A DNA stretch of 6,739 nucleotides from Planctomycetota bacterium (GCA_020425835.1 JAGQRC010000204.1:1-6739); one strand, 5' to 3'. Shown: positions 1 to 6,247, counted from the stretch's first letter. Notes: generated by a model from the sequence alone, not told the origin. Translations and numbers: made by a program.

Positions 1-63
1 GATGGCGGGGTGCTCCAGCGTCCCGAACCGATTCCGACCGTCTCGATCTCCGACCCTTCCTGA
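1..63 (+). CDS. Possible 3' end of an upstream plus-strand gene (partial)
   Basis: Frame 1 is open from the window edge to a TGA at 61-63, giving about 20 residues (DGGVLQRPEPIPTVSISDPS). Third codon positions are mostly G or C, as in the other genes of the window. The piece is too short to recognise a family, and an open run of 20 codons is common by chance in GC-rich DNA. It could equally be intergenic. Confidence 0.2.
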   Translation, partial: DGGVLQRPEPIPTVSISDPS

Positions 64-150
64 CTCCTGCCGGGCGTTTTTCTCGAAAACTCGGACTTCC
101 GATAATCCCCAGCATCGCTCCGTGGGCTGTTCCGTCCGCAGAGCGCAACT

Positions 151-174
151 GCCGACGAGCGGCCGCACGTCGGC
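151..174. repeat. 24-base near-perfect inverted repeat (candidate operator or hairpin)
   Basis: The arms GCCGACG (151-157) and CGTCGGC (168-174) are exact reverse complements. The centre GCGGCCGC (159-166) is itself palindromic, so 11 of 12 possible pairs match and only A158/A167 fail. The repeat lies 185 bases upstream of the secreted-protein start. No U-tract follows it, so it is not a classical intrinsic terminator. It could be a repressor operator or a leader hairpin. The second arm can also pair in part with 186-190 (GTCGG/CCGAC). Confidence 0.5.
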
Positions 175-347
175 GTCCATCGGCACCGACCTGCCGTCCC
201 CCCGAGCAATGTTATCGCTCGTTGCGCCTCCGCGACCTCACCGCGTCTGCCTTCCCAAGGGGCCGAGCCCCCTCTACCGTGACGCATCCGTTGGGGTTCG
301 CCACGAGCGTGATCCCGCCACGAAGTGGTGTGTTACCGGGGTGCTGG

Positions 348-351
348 GGAG
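348..351 (+). promoter_or_regulatory. Shine-Dalgarno deciding the start at 359
   Basis: GGAG, within GGGGAGA, sits 7 bases before the ATG at 359. This, together with the signal peptide that starts right there, places the true start at 359, although the frame is open back to the window edge. Confidence 0.7.
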
Positions 352-358
352 AAGCGGC

Positions 359-1015
359 ATGGGACGGTTCTGGAGACGACTGATCTCGTGCGGGCTCGTG
401 GCGTGGATCTCCTTCGTCGGCGTGATGGCGCTTCGCTCGGAAGCGCAGACTCCGCCGATCCATCCCTACCTCTCTCGAAGCGGCTTCGAGCAGCTGGCGT
501 CGCTCGAGAGGACTCTCGCGTCTCCGCAGTTCCGCACACTGGCGAGCGCGGGCTTCTCCCTCGGTCCCGCACGCGTGTCGGTGTCGCCTCGCAACGGGGG
601 CGGAGCGCGATCGACCTGGCTGTTCGGGAGCGGATCACCGACCTATGCCGTCGAAGTCGAGGACGGAGCGACACACGCCCAAACGGGTGGGCCGCCCGGC
701 TCGTTCTTCTCTGTTCGCCTCCTGCAGTCCCCGCCGCTCACGATCGCGCCCGAGTGGCTCATCGAGGACTCGATGGGCATCGACTTCCTGGAACTCGTTC
801 TGAGCCGCGCTCGGCGCGCGGTGGAGCGTCCCTTCATCTCGGGGTCGACGTTGACCCGGCTGGTCGTCACCCGAGACCCAGGTCGCTGGAGCTCTCCTCC
901 CGAGATTCGGGCCGCGTTCCACTACCGCCGAGGCACCACGGAGCGAGTGCTGGTCGTGCGCTCGGCGTTCTCACCCGGGGGATTCGGTCCCCTCGTCGTG
1001 GAGTCGGGGCCATGA
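359..1015 (+). CDS. Secreted protein of unknown function (218 aa)
   Basis: I do not recognise a family. The N-terminus is a classic Sec signal peptide: positive residues (MGRFWRRL), a hydrophobic core at about residues 9-24, and a likely signal peptidase I site after Ala29 (RSEA|QT). There is no lipobox cysteine. The mature part of about 189 residues has no cysteine, which gives no sign of disulfides or cysteine metal ligands. Its middle (about 95-135) and C-terminus (about 165-215) look beta-rich, and a helical stretch lies around 136-157 (IEDSMGIDFLELVLSRARRA). It should be periplasmic or released. The start is chosen from a GGAG site 7 bases upstream. The stop overlaps the start of the next gene (ATGA, 1012-1015), so the two are very probably one operon and translationally coupled. 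The reading frame and export are sound; the function is open. Confidence 0.8.
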   Translation: MGRFWRRLISCGLVAWISFVGVMALRSEAQTPPIHPYLSRSGFEQLASLERTLASPQFRTLASAGFSLGPARVSVSPRNGGGARSTWLFGSGSPTYAVEVEDGATHAQTGGPPGSFFSVRLLQSPPLTIAPEWLIEDSMGIDFLELVLSRARRAVERPFISGSTLTRLVVTRDPGRWSSPPEIRAAFHYRRGTTERVLVVRSAFSPGGFGPLVVESGP

Positions 1016-2442
1016 GCATCCGGGGACTGGAAGCCCTCTTCCTCCACGCCCTCCGCACGCGCTCTCTCGACGGGTTCGCGGAGCGCGCCCATCGGGACGG
1101 ACAGCTGTCGAACGAAGTCGATCTCCGTCGCGTCATCGATGACCTCCGCCAACTCGAGGGCCTCACGCTCGACGCGTTCGCCGACCGCTTCGCACGACTC
1201 GGCTCGCAGCTCCCGCTCGGCCTCGTGCGCCTCTACTTCTTCCGCTACTTCATCGCGCGAGTGGTCACCGGAGAGCTCCGCGCTCCCGCGCACGACCTTC
1301 TCTCGCGGATCGTCCCCGACGATCCGAGCTGCCTCTTCCTCCTCCGAGCCTGTGCGATCTTCGCTCAGTGGATGCGCGGCGATTGCGGCGATCCGACCGC
1401 ACCGCTCCGGTCCCTCACGTCGAAGATCCAGCAGGAGGAACGGACGGTTGCGAACGCCTTCGTCGAGAGCATGGCTCAACACACGCTCGGATACGTCTGG
1501 AAGTCCCTCGGCAACTTCCGTGAGGCGAACGAGTCGTTCCAGAACGCCCTTCGAATCGCCCGACTCTACGAGTTCTACACGCGACCGATCTACGGGTCCG
1601 CCCTCGGCAAGCTGGCATGGGCCAGCGGTCAGTACCGCCGCGGGCTCGAACTCCACTCCGACGGCGTCACCCGGCGTGAAGCGCGGCAGAACGGCGACTG
1701 GAGGTTGTTGATCGACTCCCACTTGTGCGCGGCGAAGTGCGCGATCGATCTCGGAATGACCGAGCGGGCTCGGGGTGAGCTCGACGGCGCGGCGAGCCTG
1801 CTCGAGTCCTCGGGTGAGACATCCGCGATCCTGCGCGGCTACCGGGAACTGTATGGCGCCCAACTGCGCGCGGCCGAGGGCGACCGGGCCGCGGCTCGCC
1901 GCGCCTTCCTGGATGTCGAGCGTCGATTCCGACGGGGAGATCCCCCCTGTCGCCAAGGCGCGATGGACGCGTGGATCGACCGGGTCGAGCTCGACTTCCA
2001 GGGGGGGCGGCTACGGGACGCCCTGACCGCGACGCGCGCTCTCTTGGACGAGGCCCAGGAGTTCGGTCTGGCCGAGGCTCGTACTCGCCTGCTCGCGTTC
2101 CGGGCCCGTGCCTGCCTACGAGAGTCGCGGCAACTCGGTCGTCCGACACCTCGGCTCCGCGCGGGATACGACGACCTGATCGAGCGACTCCACCTCATGA
2201 ACAATCCGAGGCTGACCTTCCTCGCCTTCGCGGATCTCTATGCCTTCGCCCGCCAACACCTCGACAAGCGCGAGCAGAAGTTCTGGCTCCTCCGACTCCA
2301 GGCGCTGGAGCCCATCCTGGAGCGGAGCTGCTACGAGACGCTCTATCGGGATCTGATCACCGATCGCTACCGCGATGAACTCGAGGGCGAGCTCTCCGCC
2401 TTCGAGCACGACCTCGAGGAGCTTCAGAACACCAGCGACTGA
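1012..2442 (+). CDS. TPR-like helical-repeat protein (476 aa)
   Basis: This is a cytoplasm-type protein with no signal peptide or membrane segment, made of helix pairs like tetratricopeptide repeats. The clearest unit is residues 152-185 (SMAQHTLGYVWKSLGNFREA and what follows), matching the TPR pattern of small/aromatic residues with Gly-Asn at the turn. Further helix pairs fit at about 195-226, 234-268, 276-308 and 316-350. The N-terminal 150 residues and the C-terminal 100 are also helical but match no domain I know. TPR arrays act as protein-binding scaffolds, so a partner is expected; no catalytic motif is visible. The start ATG overlaps the upstream stop and has GGAG 8 bases before it, inside the upstream gene. 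The frame is open further upstream (from 325), but that part overlaps the signal-peptide gene and is a shadow. The stop directly abuts the stop of the converging kinase-like gene. Confidence 0.85.
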   Translation: MSIRGLEALFLHALRTRSLDGFAERAHRDGQLSNEVDLRRVIDDLRQLEGLTLDAFADRFARLGSQLPLGLVRLYFFRYFIARVVTGELRAPAHDLLSRIVPDDPSCLFLLRACAIFAQWMRGDCGDPTAPLRSLTSKIQQEERTVANAFVESMAQHTLGYVWKSLGNFREANESFQNALRIARLYEFYTRPIYGSALGKLAWASGQYRRGLELHSDGVTRREARQNGDWRLLIDSHLCAAKCAIDLGMTERARGELDGAASLLESSGETSAILRGYRELYGAQLRAAEGDRAAARRAFLDVERRFRRGDPPCRQGAMDAWIDRVELDFQGGRLRDALTATRALLDEAQEFGLAEARTRLLAFRARACLRESRQLGRPTPRLRAGYDDLIERLHLMNNPRLTFLAFADLYAFARQHLDKREQKFWLLRLQALEPILERSCYETLYRDLITDRYRDELEGELSAFEHDLEELQNTSD

Positions 2443-2448
2443 TCAGTC
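2437..2448. repeat. 12-base perfect palindrome containing both convergent stop codons
   Basis: GACTGATCAGTC is its own reverse complement. Its left half carries the TGA of the TPR-like gene (2440-2442) and its right half the TGA of the kinase-like gene on the other strand (2443-2445). Both proteins therefore end in Asp (GAC) then TGA, with no base between the genes. There is no loop and no T-tract, so it is not a standard terminator. Each transcript must run into the opposite gene unless a protein stops it. Confidence 0.6.
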
Positions 2449-3876
2449 CCCGATGATCGAGAGGTCATCGATGACCTCGTCCATACGCTCGTAGCGCTCC
2501 GCAGGATCGAAGCGCGTCATTCTCTCGATGACCCCGACCACGTCGTTGACGCTCTCGTGATACCCGGACCGCGTCAAGGCCTCCCCGAGCCCCACTCGAT
2601 CGAGCGAGACCTCGCGAAGGTCGACGATGTCATCGATCGATGCGTACGGACGCTTCCCGGTCAGCAGCTCGTGGAACACGATCCCCAGCGAGAAGATGTC
2701 CGACGCCGCCGTCGCGTTCGAGACATCGGCGAGGAGCTCCGGCGCGCAGTACCCGTGGTCGAGCTGGAGATCGAGCCCCTTCCAGTCGTCGATCGCGGTG
2801 TTCCCCCGGATCAGCGCGAGATCGAAGTTGACGAGTTTGACGACGTCCGCCCCGGGATCGACCACGATGTTCAGCGGCCGGATGTCCCGGTGGATGATCT
2901 GGTTGTCGTGCGCATGTCGCAGCCCGCGCGCCGTTCCCGCGATGATCCTCCGCTTCCGAGCCCAACTCAGGTCCTCGTCCGGATCATCGATCATGACCCG
3001 AAGGGTGCGACCGCCCTCGATGAACTCGTGCGGTAGGACGAAGTGGCTGCCCTCCCACGCGAACATCTCCCCGCTTCGAATGATGTTGGGATGATCTCCC
3101 ACCAGGCTCAGAGCCTCCTGGTCGTGGAAGATCGACTCGATCTGCGCCTCCCGCTCCTCATCGCCGAGGTATGGATCGAAGTGGTAGACCTGGAGCACGG
3201 TCGTCGGTCGAGCCTTCAGATAGCGATGTCGCCCGAGGTAGACCGTCCGCCGATCGGTCTGGTTGATCTTCTCGATGACGTCGTAGAGCCCGATCTGTGT
3301 CACCTTGCTCGAAGGTGGACTCCCGTGCAGCGCCGCGACGATGCGCTTGTGCAGATGCTCGATCGAACGGGCATTGGCGATCGGCAGACGGTTCGGGTCG
3401 CGGATGAACGCGACCGCCTCCTCGATCCGCACGACGCGGTCACGCCGATCGTCGCGCAGATTGCCGACTCTCACCTTGTCGTCGGTCAGGAGGATCAACG
3501 AGACGATCAGCGTGCCTCGGAGGCCGGAGTCCTTGTCGGCCATGTTGTCGTGGAGGACCCTCGCCTTGCGGTTGGCGAGCGGCAGCGGATTCACATGGGA
3601 CGCGCCGCTCGGCTGCAGGTACCAGCGACTCGGGTCGCCATTGATGCGTCCCTGGTATCCCTTGACCTCGAGGATGTACACGGCGTGAGTGCCCACCACG
3701 AGCACGTCGATCTCGTAGGGGAATCCTCGGCGAGTCGTGATGTCGAAGTTGTGGAACAGCGCGTACTCGTCCGGCAGGCGCTGAGCGAGCTCACGCACCG
3801 CCTTGCGCTCCGCCTCGTTCCCGGGCTCGCCGATCTGGTAGATTTTTGCCACGAAGTCCCTTCCCGAGGTGGACAT
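2443..3876 (-). CDS. NERD domain plus protein-kinase-like protein (477 aa), possible pseudokinase
   Basis: There are two domains and no signal peptide or membrane segment. Residues about 18-130 are a NERD (nuclease-related) domain: EID (55-57) and EVKGYQG (70-76) carry the acidic and Lys residues of the PD-(D/E)xK-like core. Residues about 197-475 are a Ser/Thr-kinase fold: helix C Glu about E254, catalytic loop HRDIRPLN (329-336, Asp331), APE (378-380), and DIFSLG with HELLTGKRPY (393-411). Two usual catalytic residues are missing by eye. The beta3 Lys position reads Gln229 (VLQVY), and DFG is NFD (350-352), with Asn350 read directly from codon 2829-2827. No clear Gly-rich loop is seen. It may be a pseudokinase or an atypical kinase. 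PglW of the phage-growth-limitation system also joins NERD and kinase, but its partner genes are absent here. The start is ATG 3876 with no good Shine-Dalgarno; GTG 3852 (MAKIYQ-type start, GGGAAGGGA just upstream) is a real alternative. Confidence 0.85.
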   Translation of the reverse strand: MSTSGRDFVAKIYQIGEPGNEAERKAVRELAQRLPDEYALFHNFDITTRRGFPYEIDVLVVGTHAVYILEVKGYQGRINGDPSRWYLQPSGASHVNPLPLANRKARVLHDNMADKDSGLRGTLIVSLILLTDDKVRVGNLRDDRRDRVVRIEEAVAFIRDPNRLPIANARSIEHLHKRIVAALHGSPPSSKVTQIGLYDVIEKINQTDRRTVYLGRHRYLKARPTTVLQVYHFDPYLGDEEREAQIESIFHDQEALSLVGDHPNIIRSGEMFAWEGSHFVLPHEFIEGGRTLRVMIDDPDEDLSWARKRRIIAGTARGLRHAHDNQIIHRDIRPLNIVVDPGADVVKLVNFDLALIRGNTAIDDWKGLDLQLDHGYCAPELLADVSNATAASDIFSLGIVFHELLTGKRPYASIDDIVDLREVSLDRVGLGEALTRSGYHESVNDVVGVIERMTRFDPAERYERMDEVIDDLSIIGD

Positions 3877-3926
3877 AGGCCGCGATTCGTCCGATGTAAG
3901 GACGCCACCCGGACGAAAGCAAGACC
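3877..3926. promoter_or_regulatory. 50-base divergent spacer with a centred inverted repeat
   Basis: TTCGTCCG (3886-3893) and CGGACGAA (3910-3917) are exact 8-base inverted repeats separated by 16 bases. Their centre is the exact middle of the spacer, so each arm stands 9 bases before its ATG. Divergent promoters for the kinase-like gene and the lipoprotein gene must lie here or inside the genes. The best plus-strand candidate is TGGACA (3870-3875) and TGTAAG (3895-3900) with a long 19-base gap, which is weak. The repeat could be an operator controlling both genes. If the kinase-like gene starts at GTG 3852, the spacer is 74 bases and the symmetry with the start codons is lost. Confidence 0.4.
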
Positions 3927-5096
3927 ATGAGGAAGTTCCCCCTGCCGGCCACTGTCTTCTCTGCGAGTCTCCTCGTCCTGTCCGCCTGCGCGTCCGTCCC
4001 GCCGACGGAACGGGGTGGACCCGCGGGCGACAGCCGGTCGACCCGGGCGGACTCGTCGTCCGACGCCCCTCCCCTGGCTTGGGGAGGGAAGGACTACGCG
4101 CACCCCACCCTCTTGCGCACGATGTCGACCGGTGACGCATCGGTGTGGGCGATCGCGTTCAGTCCCGATGGATCGAAGCTCGCCACCGGAGGCGACTCGG
4201 GACTGGTGCGCGTCTGGCGAACCGCCGACCTCCTGAGTCCGGAGCCTCACGCGGAACTCCAGCTCGATCGCCATCACGGTCGGGTCCACGACCTGCAGTT
4301 CGACGCCGATGGCCGCCGCTTGATCAGCGCGGGTCGCGATGGCCAGGTCATCATTTGGGATCTCGACAGACGGGAGCCGGAGCGAGTCTTCGCCCACGCC
4401 TGGGAAATCCGCGCTGCGGCGCTCAGCCCGGACGGGACCCGATTGGTCACCGGGCAGTTGGGAGGGACGGGCGGTCACCAAATGTCGACGGTGCACGTCT
4501 GGGACGTCGAGAGCGGGGCACGGCTGCAGAGCCTCGAGCATCACGCCCCGTGTGCAGACCTGTCGTTCAGCCCCGATGGCGTCATGCTGGCCCTCGGACT
4601 GATCGACGGCGAACCCTCCGCACTCGTCGACGTGGAGACCTGGACGGACGTGCTCGATCTCGGTCCTCGAAGGCAATGGGCCAATCGAGTGATCTTCGAC
4701 GCGGACGGGCGACACCTCGCGCTCGCGTCGGTTCGCAGTCCCCTGGAGACCACCACGGTGGGAAGCCTTCGGTTGTGGAATGCGCGTACGGGCCGTGAGC
4801 TCGCCCCGATCGAACCGCCGACCGGTCCGGTCGGGCTCGCCTTCACCCCGGGCCGCGACGCGATCGCTGCGTCGCTTCCCGACGAGAAGCGCATCGTGAT
4901 CTACGACCTCGAGAGTCGTACGGCGCTGGCCGAGCTGCCGGGCCGAGCGTACACCTCACTGTCGTTCCATCCCGAGGGATGGACGTTGGCGGCCTGCTCC
5001 CCGATCGATGGACGAGTGGACCTCTGGATCTTCGGAGCCGATGACTCCGAGCCGGAGGCGTCGGCCGAGATCTCGCCGGCCAGCGCGAAGCCCTGA
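3927..5096 (+). CDS. WD40 beta-propeller lipoprotein (389 aa)
   Basis: The N-terminus is a lipoprotein signal peptide with lipobox LSAC (18-21). Cys21 would be lipidated, and Ala at +2 gives no inner-membrane retention signal, so outer-membrane anchoring is likely in a Gram-negative cell. A Pro/Ser/Gly-rich linker (about 22-60) leads to seven WD40-like blades, enough for one closed propeller. The blade cores lie at about 73-98, 120-146, 161-194, 210-237, 253-286, 301-328 and 342-369. The typical SPDG/DADG turns and strand ends such as VRVW, VIIW, VHVW and LRLW are visible. WD40 propellers bind proteins or peptides; no enzyme motif is seen. The tail (371-389) is acidic and Ser/Pro-rich. The start is fixed by the signal peptide, but no real Shine-Dalgarno precedes it. 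The gene is divergent from the kinase-like gene and converges on the HMA-like membrane-protein gene 13 bases away. Confidence 0.88.
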   Translation: MRKFPLPATVFSASLLVLSACASVPPTERGGPAGDSRSTRADSSSDAPPLAWGGKDYAHPTLLRTMSTGDASVWAIAFSPDGSKLATGGDSGLVRVWRTADLLSPEPHAELQLDRHHGRVHDLQFDADGRRLISAGRDGQVIIWDLDRREPERVFAHAWEIRAAALSPDGTRLVTGQLGGTGGHQMSTVHVWDVESGARLQSLEHHAPCADLSFSPDGVMLALGLIDGEPSALVDVETWTDVLDLGPRRQWANRVIFDADGRHLALASVRSPLETTTVGSLRLWNARTGRELAPIEPPTGPVGLAFTPGRDAIAASLPDEKRIVIYDLESRTALAELPGRAYTSLSFHPEGWTLAACSPIDGRVDLWIFGADDSEPEASAEISPASAKP

Positions 5097-5113
5097 CCGC
5101 GGTATCCGGTCAG
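5093..5113. repeat. Stem-loop spanning the two convergent stop codons
   Basis: CTGACCG (5093-5099) and CGGTCAG (5107-5113) form a 7-base stem with a 7-base loop. The stem holds the TGA of the lipoprotein gene (5094-5096) and, on the other strand, the TGA of the membrane-protein gene (5110-5112). No T-tract follows on either strand, so an intrinsic terminator is doubtful. A weak bidirectional or factor-assisted stop is possible. Confidence 0.45.
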
Positions 5114-5796
5114 TTCGAGGACACGGCGGGAACGATGTCGACCGGGACGCGCAACTGGAGCTCCCCCTCGTCGGCGTGAACCTCGAGGTCGATCCAAGAG
5201 AGCCCGGCGTTGTCACTGACGACGGTGAACGGGAACTCCGACTCCTCGCCGACCAGCTGGCCCGTTTCGGTCACGAGATGGATCGAGTCCTCGGCGAACG
5301 CACTGAACTGGACGGTGCCCACTCCCTCGCCTCGCGAAGTGGAGACGAGACAACGACCGTGCCCGTTGACCGGGTACTCGGGTGCATCGAGTCGTGCTCG
5401 CCACTCCCGGGTCCCGACGCGAGTGACGGCGACGACCGGACTGCGCGACCGCACCTGGTAGTCGTGTCGGGCGAGCCGTTCGAGGATCTGACGTGGCGCG
5501 AGTCGCTTCGCGTCGTAGCGCACGGTGACGCGTCCACGCGCGGAGGTCGCCACATCCTGGAGACCGTTGAGTCCCCGCAGCGCGGCCTCCACCAACAGCG
5601 GGAGACGTACCTCGTCGTCGACGCCGTCGATGGTCAACTCGATCTGATGGTAGTGTTCCACGACACCTCGGCCATCGGCCACGCTGATCCAGATCAAGCC
5701 GGTGGCGATCGTCGCGATGCACACGACGAGCAGGACTCGTAGCGAAGGGCGCAACGCCTCCCAACGCTCCCGGAGTCGATCCCATCGATCTCTCAT
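5110..5796 (-). CDS. Single-pass membrane protein with cysteine-less HMA-like domain (228 aa)
   Basis: A basic, Arg-rich N-terminus (1-20) precedes one transmembrane helix (about 20-40, VLLVVCIATIATGLIWISVA), so the rest should be outside the cytoplasm. Residues about 51-115 follow the heavy-metal-associated (HMA, ferredoxin-like) pattern: a first strand, the helix LLVEAALRGLNGLQDV, then RGRVTVRYDAKRLAPRQILE and a final YQV strand. The CxxC metal site is absent; the DGVDDEVR loop has no cysteine. The only cysteines are Cys26 in the membrane helix and Cys149. Residues about 120-228 are a beta-rich domain of unknown family ending in alternating hydrophobic strands. It may use the fold for protein contacts rather than metal transfer. 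The start is the ATG after GGGGGTG (about 4 bases upstream); the frame stays open far upstream without protein-like content. A candidate promoter lies at 5912-5940. Confidence 0.8.
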   Translation of the reverse strand: MRDRWDRLRERWEALRPSLRVLLVVCIATIATGLIWISVADGRGVVEHYHQIELTIDGVDDEVRLPLLVEAALRGLNGLQDVATSARGRVTVRYDAKRLAPRQILERLARHDYQVRSRSPVVAVTRVGTREWRARLDAPEYPVNGHGRCLVSTSRGEGVGTVQFSAFAEDSIHLVTETGQLVGEESEFPFTVVSDNAGLSWIDLEVHADEGELQLRVPVDIVPAVSSN

Positions 5797-5831
5797 GGTC
5801 ACCCCCAAAGTCACTCCCACTCGCCGCGGGT

Positions 5832-5851
5832 CGGTTCGTTCCAGCGAACCG
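5832..5851 (-). repeat. Inverted repeat (7-base arms, 6-base loop)
   Basis: CGGTTCG (5832-5838) and CGAACCG (5845-5851) are exact inverted repeats around TTCCAG. They lie 36 bases upstream of the membrane-protein start, inside its predicted leader. They could form an mRNA hairpin or be a protein-binding dyad. Confidence 0.45.
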
Positions 5852-5867
5852 CCGGGCGACATCGGAC

Positions 5868-5883
5868 CACGCGCACTCGCGTG
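5868..5883 (-). repeat. Inverted repeat (6-base arms, 4-base loop)
   Basis: CACGCG and CGCGTG flank the loop CACT. With the repeat at 5832-5851 it gives two short stable hairpins in the predicted leader of the membrane-protein gene. The tetraloop size suits RNA folding, but the role is unknown. Confidence 0.4.
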
Positions 5884-5911
5884 ACTGCGCCCGACACCCA
5901 CGGAACCTCGC

Positions 5912-5940
5912 AGTATAGCGAGCCGATCGGGGGTTCTCAG
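5912..5940 (-). promoter_or_regulatory. Candidate sigma-70-type promoter of the HMA-like membrane-protein gene
   Basis: On the minus strand CTGAGA (5940-5935, 4 of 6 to TTGACA) is 17 bases from TATACT (5917-5912, 5 of 6 to TATAAT). Transcription would start near 5905 and give a leader of about 109 bases before the ATG at 5796. The -10 stands out as AT-rich in a very GC-rich region. This rests on consensus matching only. Confidence 0.4.
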
Positions 5941-6247
5941 CCATGAGTCCCGAAGCGTCGGACGTCGATCCTCGACCCGGTCCGTGTCCTTGGGTCGTTC
6001 GATCCGCACCGAGACGCCGGCCCCGACGCTCGAATTGACCCGCCGTCGTGATACCATCGCGCCACCGATTCCGAGGGACCGTCCTCGAGACCCTGGCCCG
6101 CGAAACGCGGCGCGCCTCGATAGGATCCGACGACGGAGTTCCTTACGGTTTCGCCGGCCGACCGTGCGTGTCGGTGTCTCGTCGGAGGGCCTCCGGCCAC
6201 ACGCGAGCCCTGGCCCCGGACTTCGGCGGGATCGAGTGCCGAGGATT

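Larger units (their letters stand above)
64..358. other. Non-coding upstream region of the secreted protein/TPR operon
   Basis: I see no convincing gene in this stretch; the frames open across it have no domain-like content. It is rich in dyads: a 24-base near-perfect inverted repeat (151-174), CGAGC/GCTCG around a 9-base loop (203-221), a GGGGC-CGA-GCCCC hairpin (259-271) and a small CCAC-GAA-GTGG hairpin (318-328). A GATAAT at 101-106 resembles a -10 box, but no good -35 lies at the right spacing, so no promoter is called. Promoters or operators of the downstream operon are expected here. Confidence 0.5.

Noticed and set aside
77..90. T-run next to GAAAAC as an intrinsic terminator of an upstream gene
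   Set aside because: GTTTT and AAAAC form only a weak AT stem and no GC-rich hairpin comes directly before the T-run.
2..358. Open frame upstream of the secreted protein
   Set aside because: The signal peptide and the GGAG ribosome site both start the protein at 359; the extension is Arg/Ser/Pro-rich without domain-like content.
325..1011. Open frame upstream of the TPR-like protein
   Set aside because: It overlaps the secreted-protein gene out of frame and has the composition of a shadow; the ATGA-coupled start at 1012 is far better.
922..1956. 344-codon minus-strand open frame
   Set aside because: It lies antisense to the TPR-like gene, is Glu/Arg-rich without motifs, and open antisense frames are expected in GC-rich coding DNA.
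2443..3876. BREX/Pgl-type phage defence (PglW-like protein)
   Set aside because: The NERD plus kinase layout recalls PglW, but no methylase, PglZ-type phosphatase, BrxC/PglY-type ATPase or other partner lies in the window, and the protein is much shorter than PglW.
3043..3930. 295-codon plus-strand open frame
   Set aside because: It is antisense to the NERD-kinase gene, whose motifs are clear on the minus strand.
3591..4715. 374-codon minus-strand open frame
   Set aside because: It runs antisense through the lipoprotein gene and out of frame through the NERD domain; no domain is visible.
5008..5742. 244-codon plus-strand open frame
   Set aside because: It is antisense to the HMA-like membrane-protein gene, which has a membrane helix, a ribosome site and a domain pattern.
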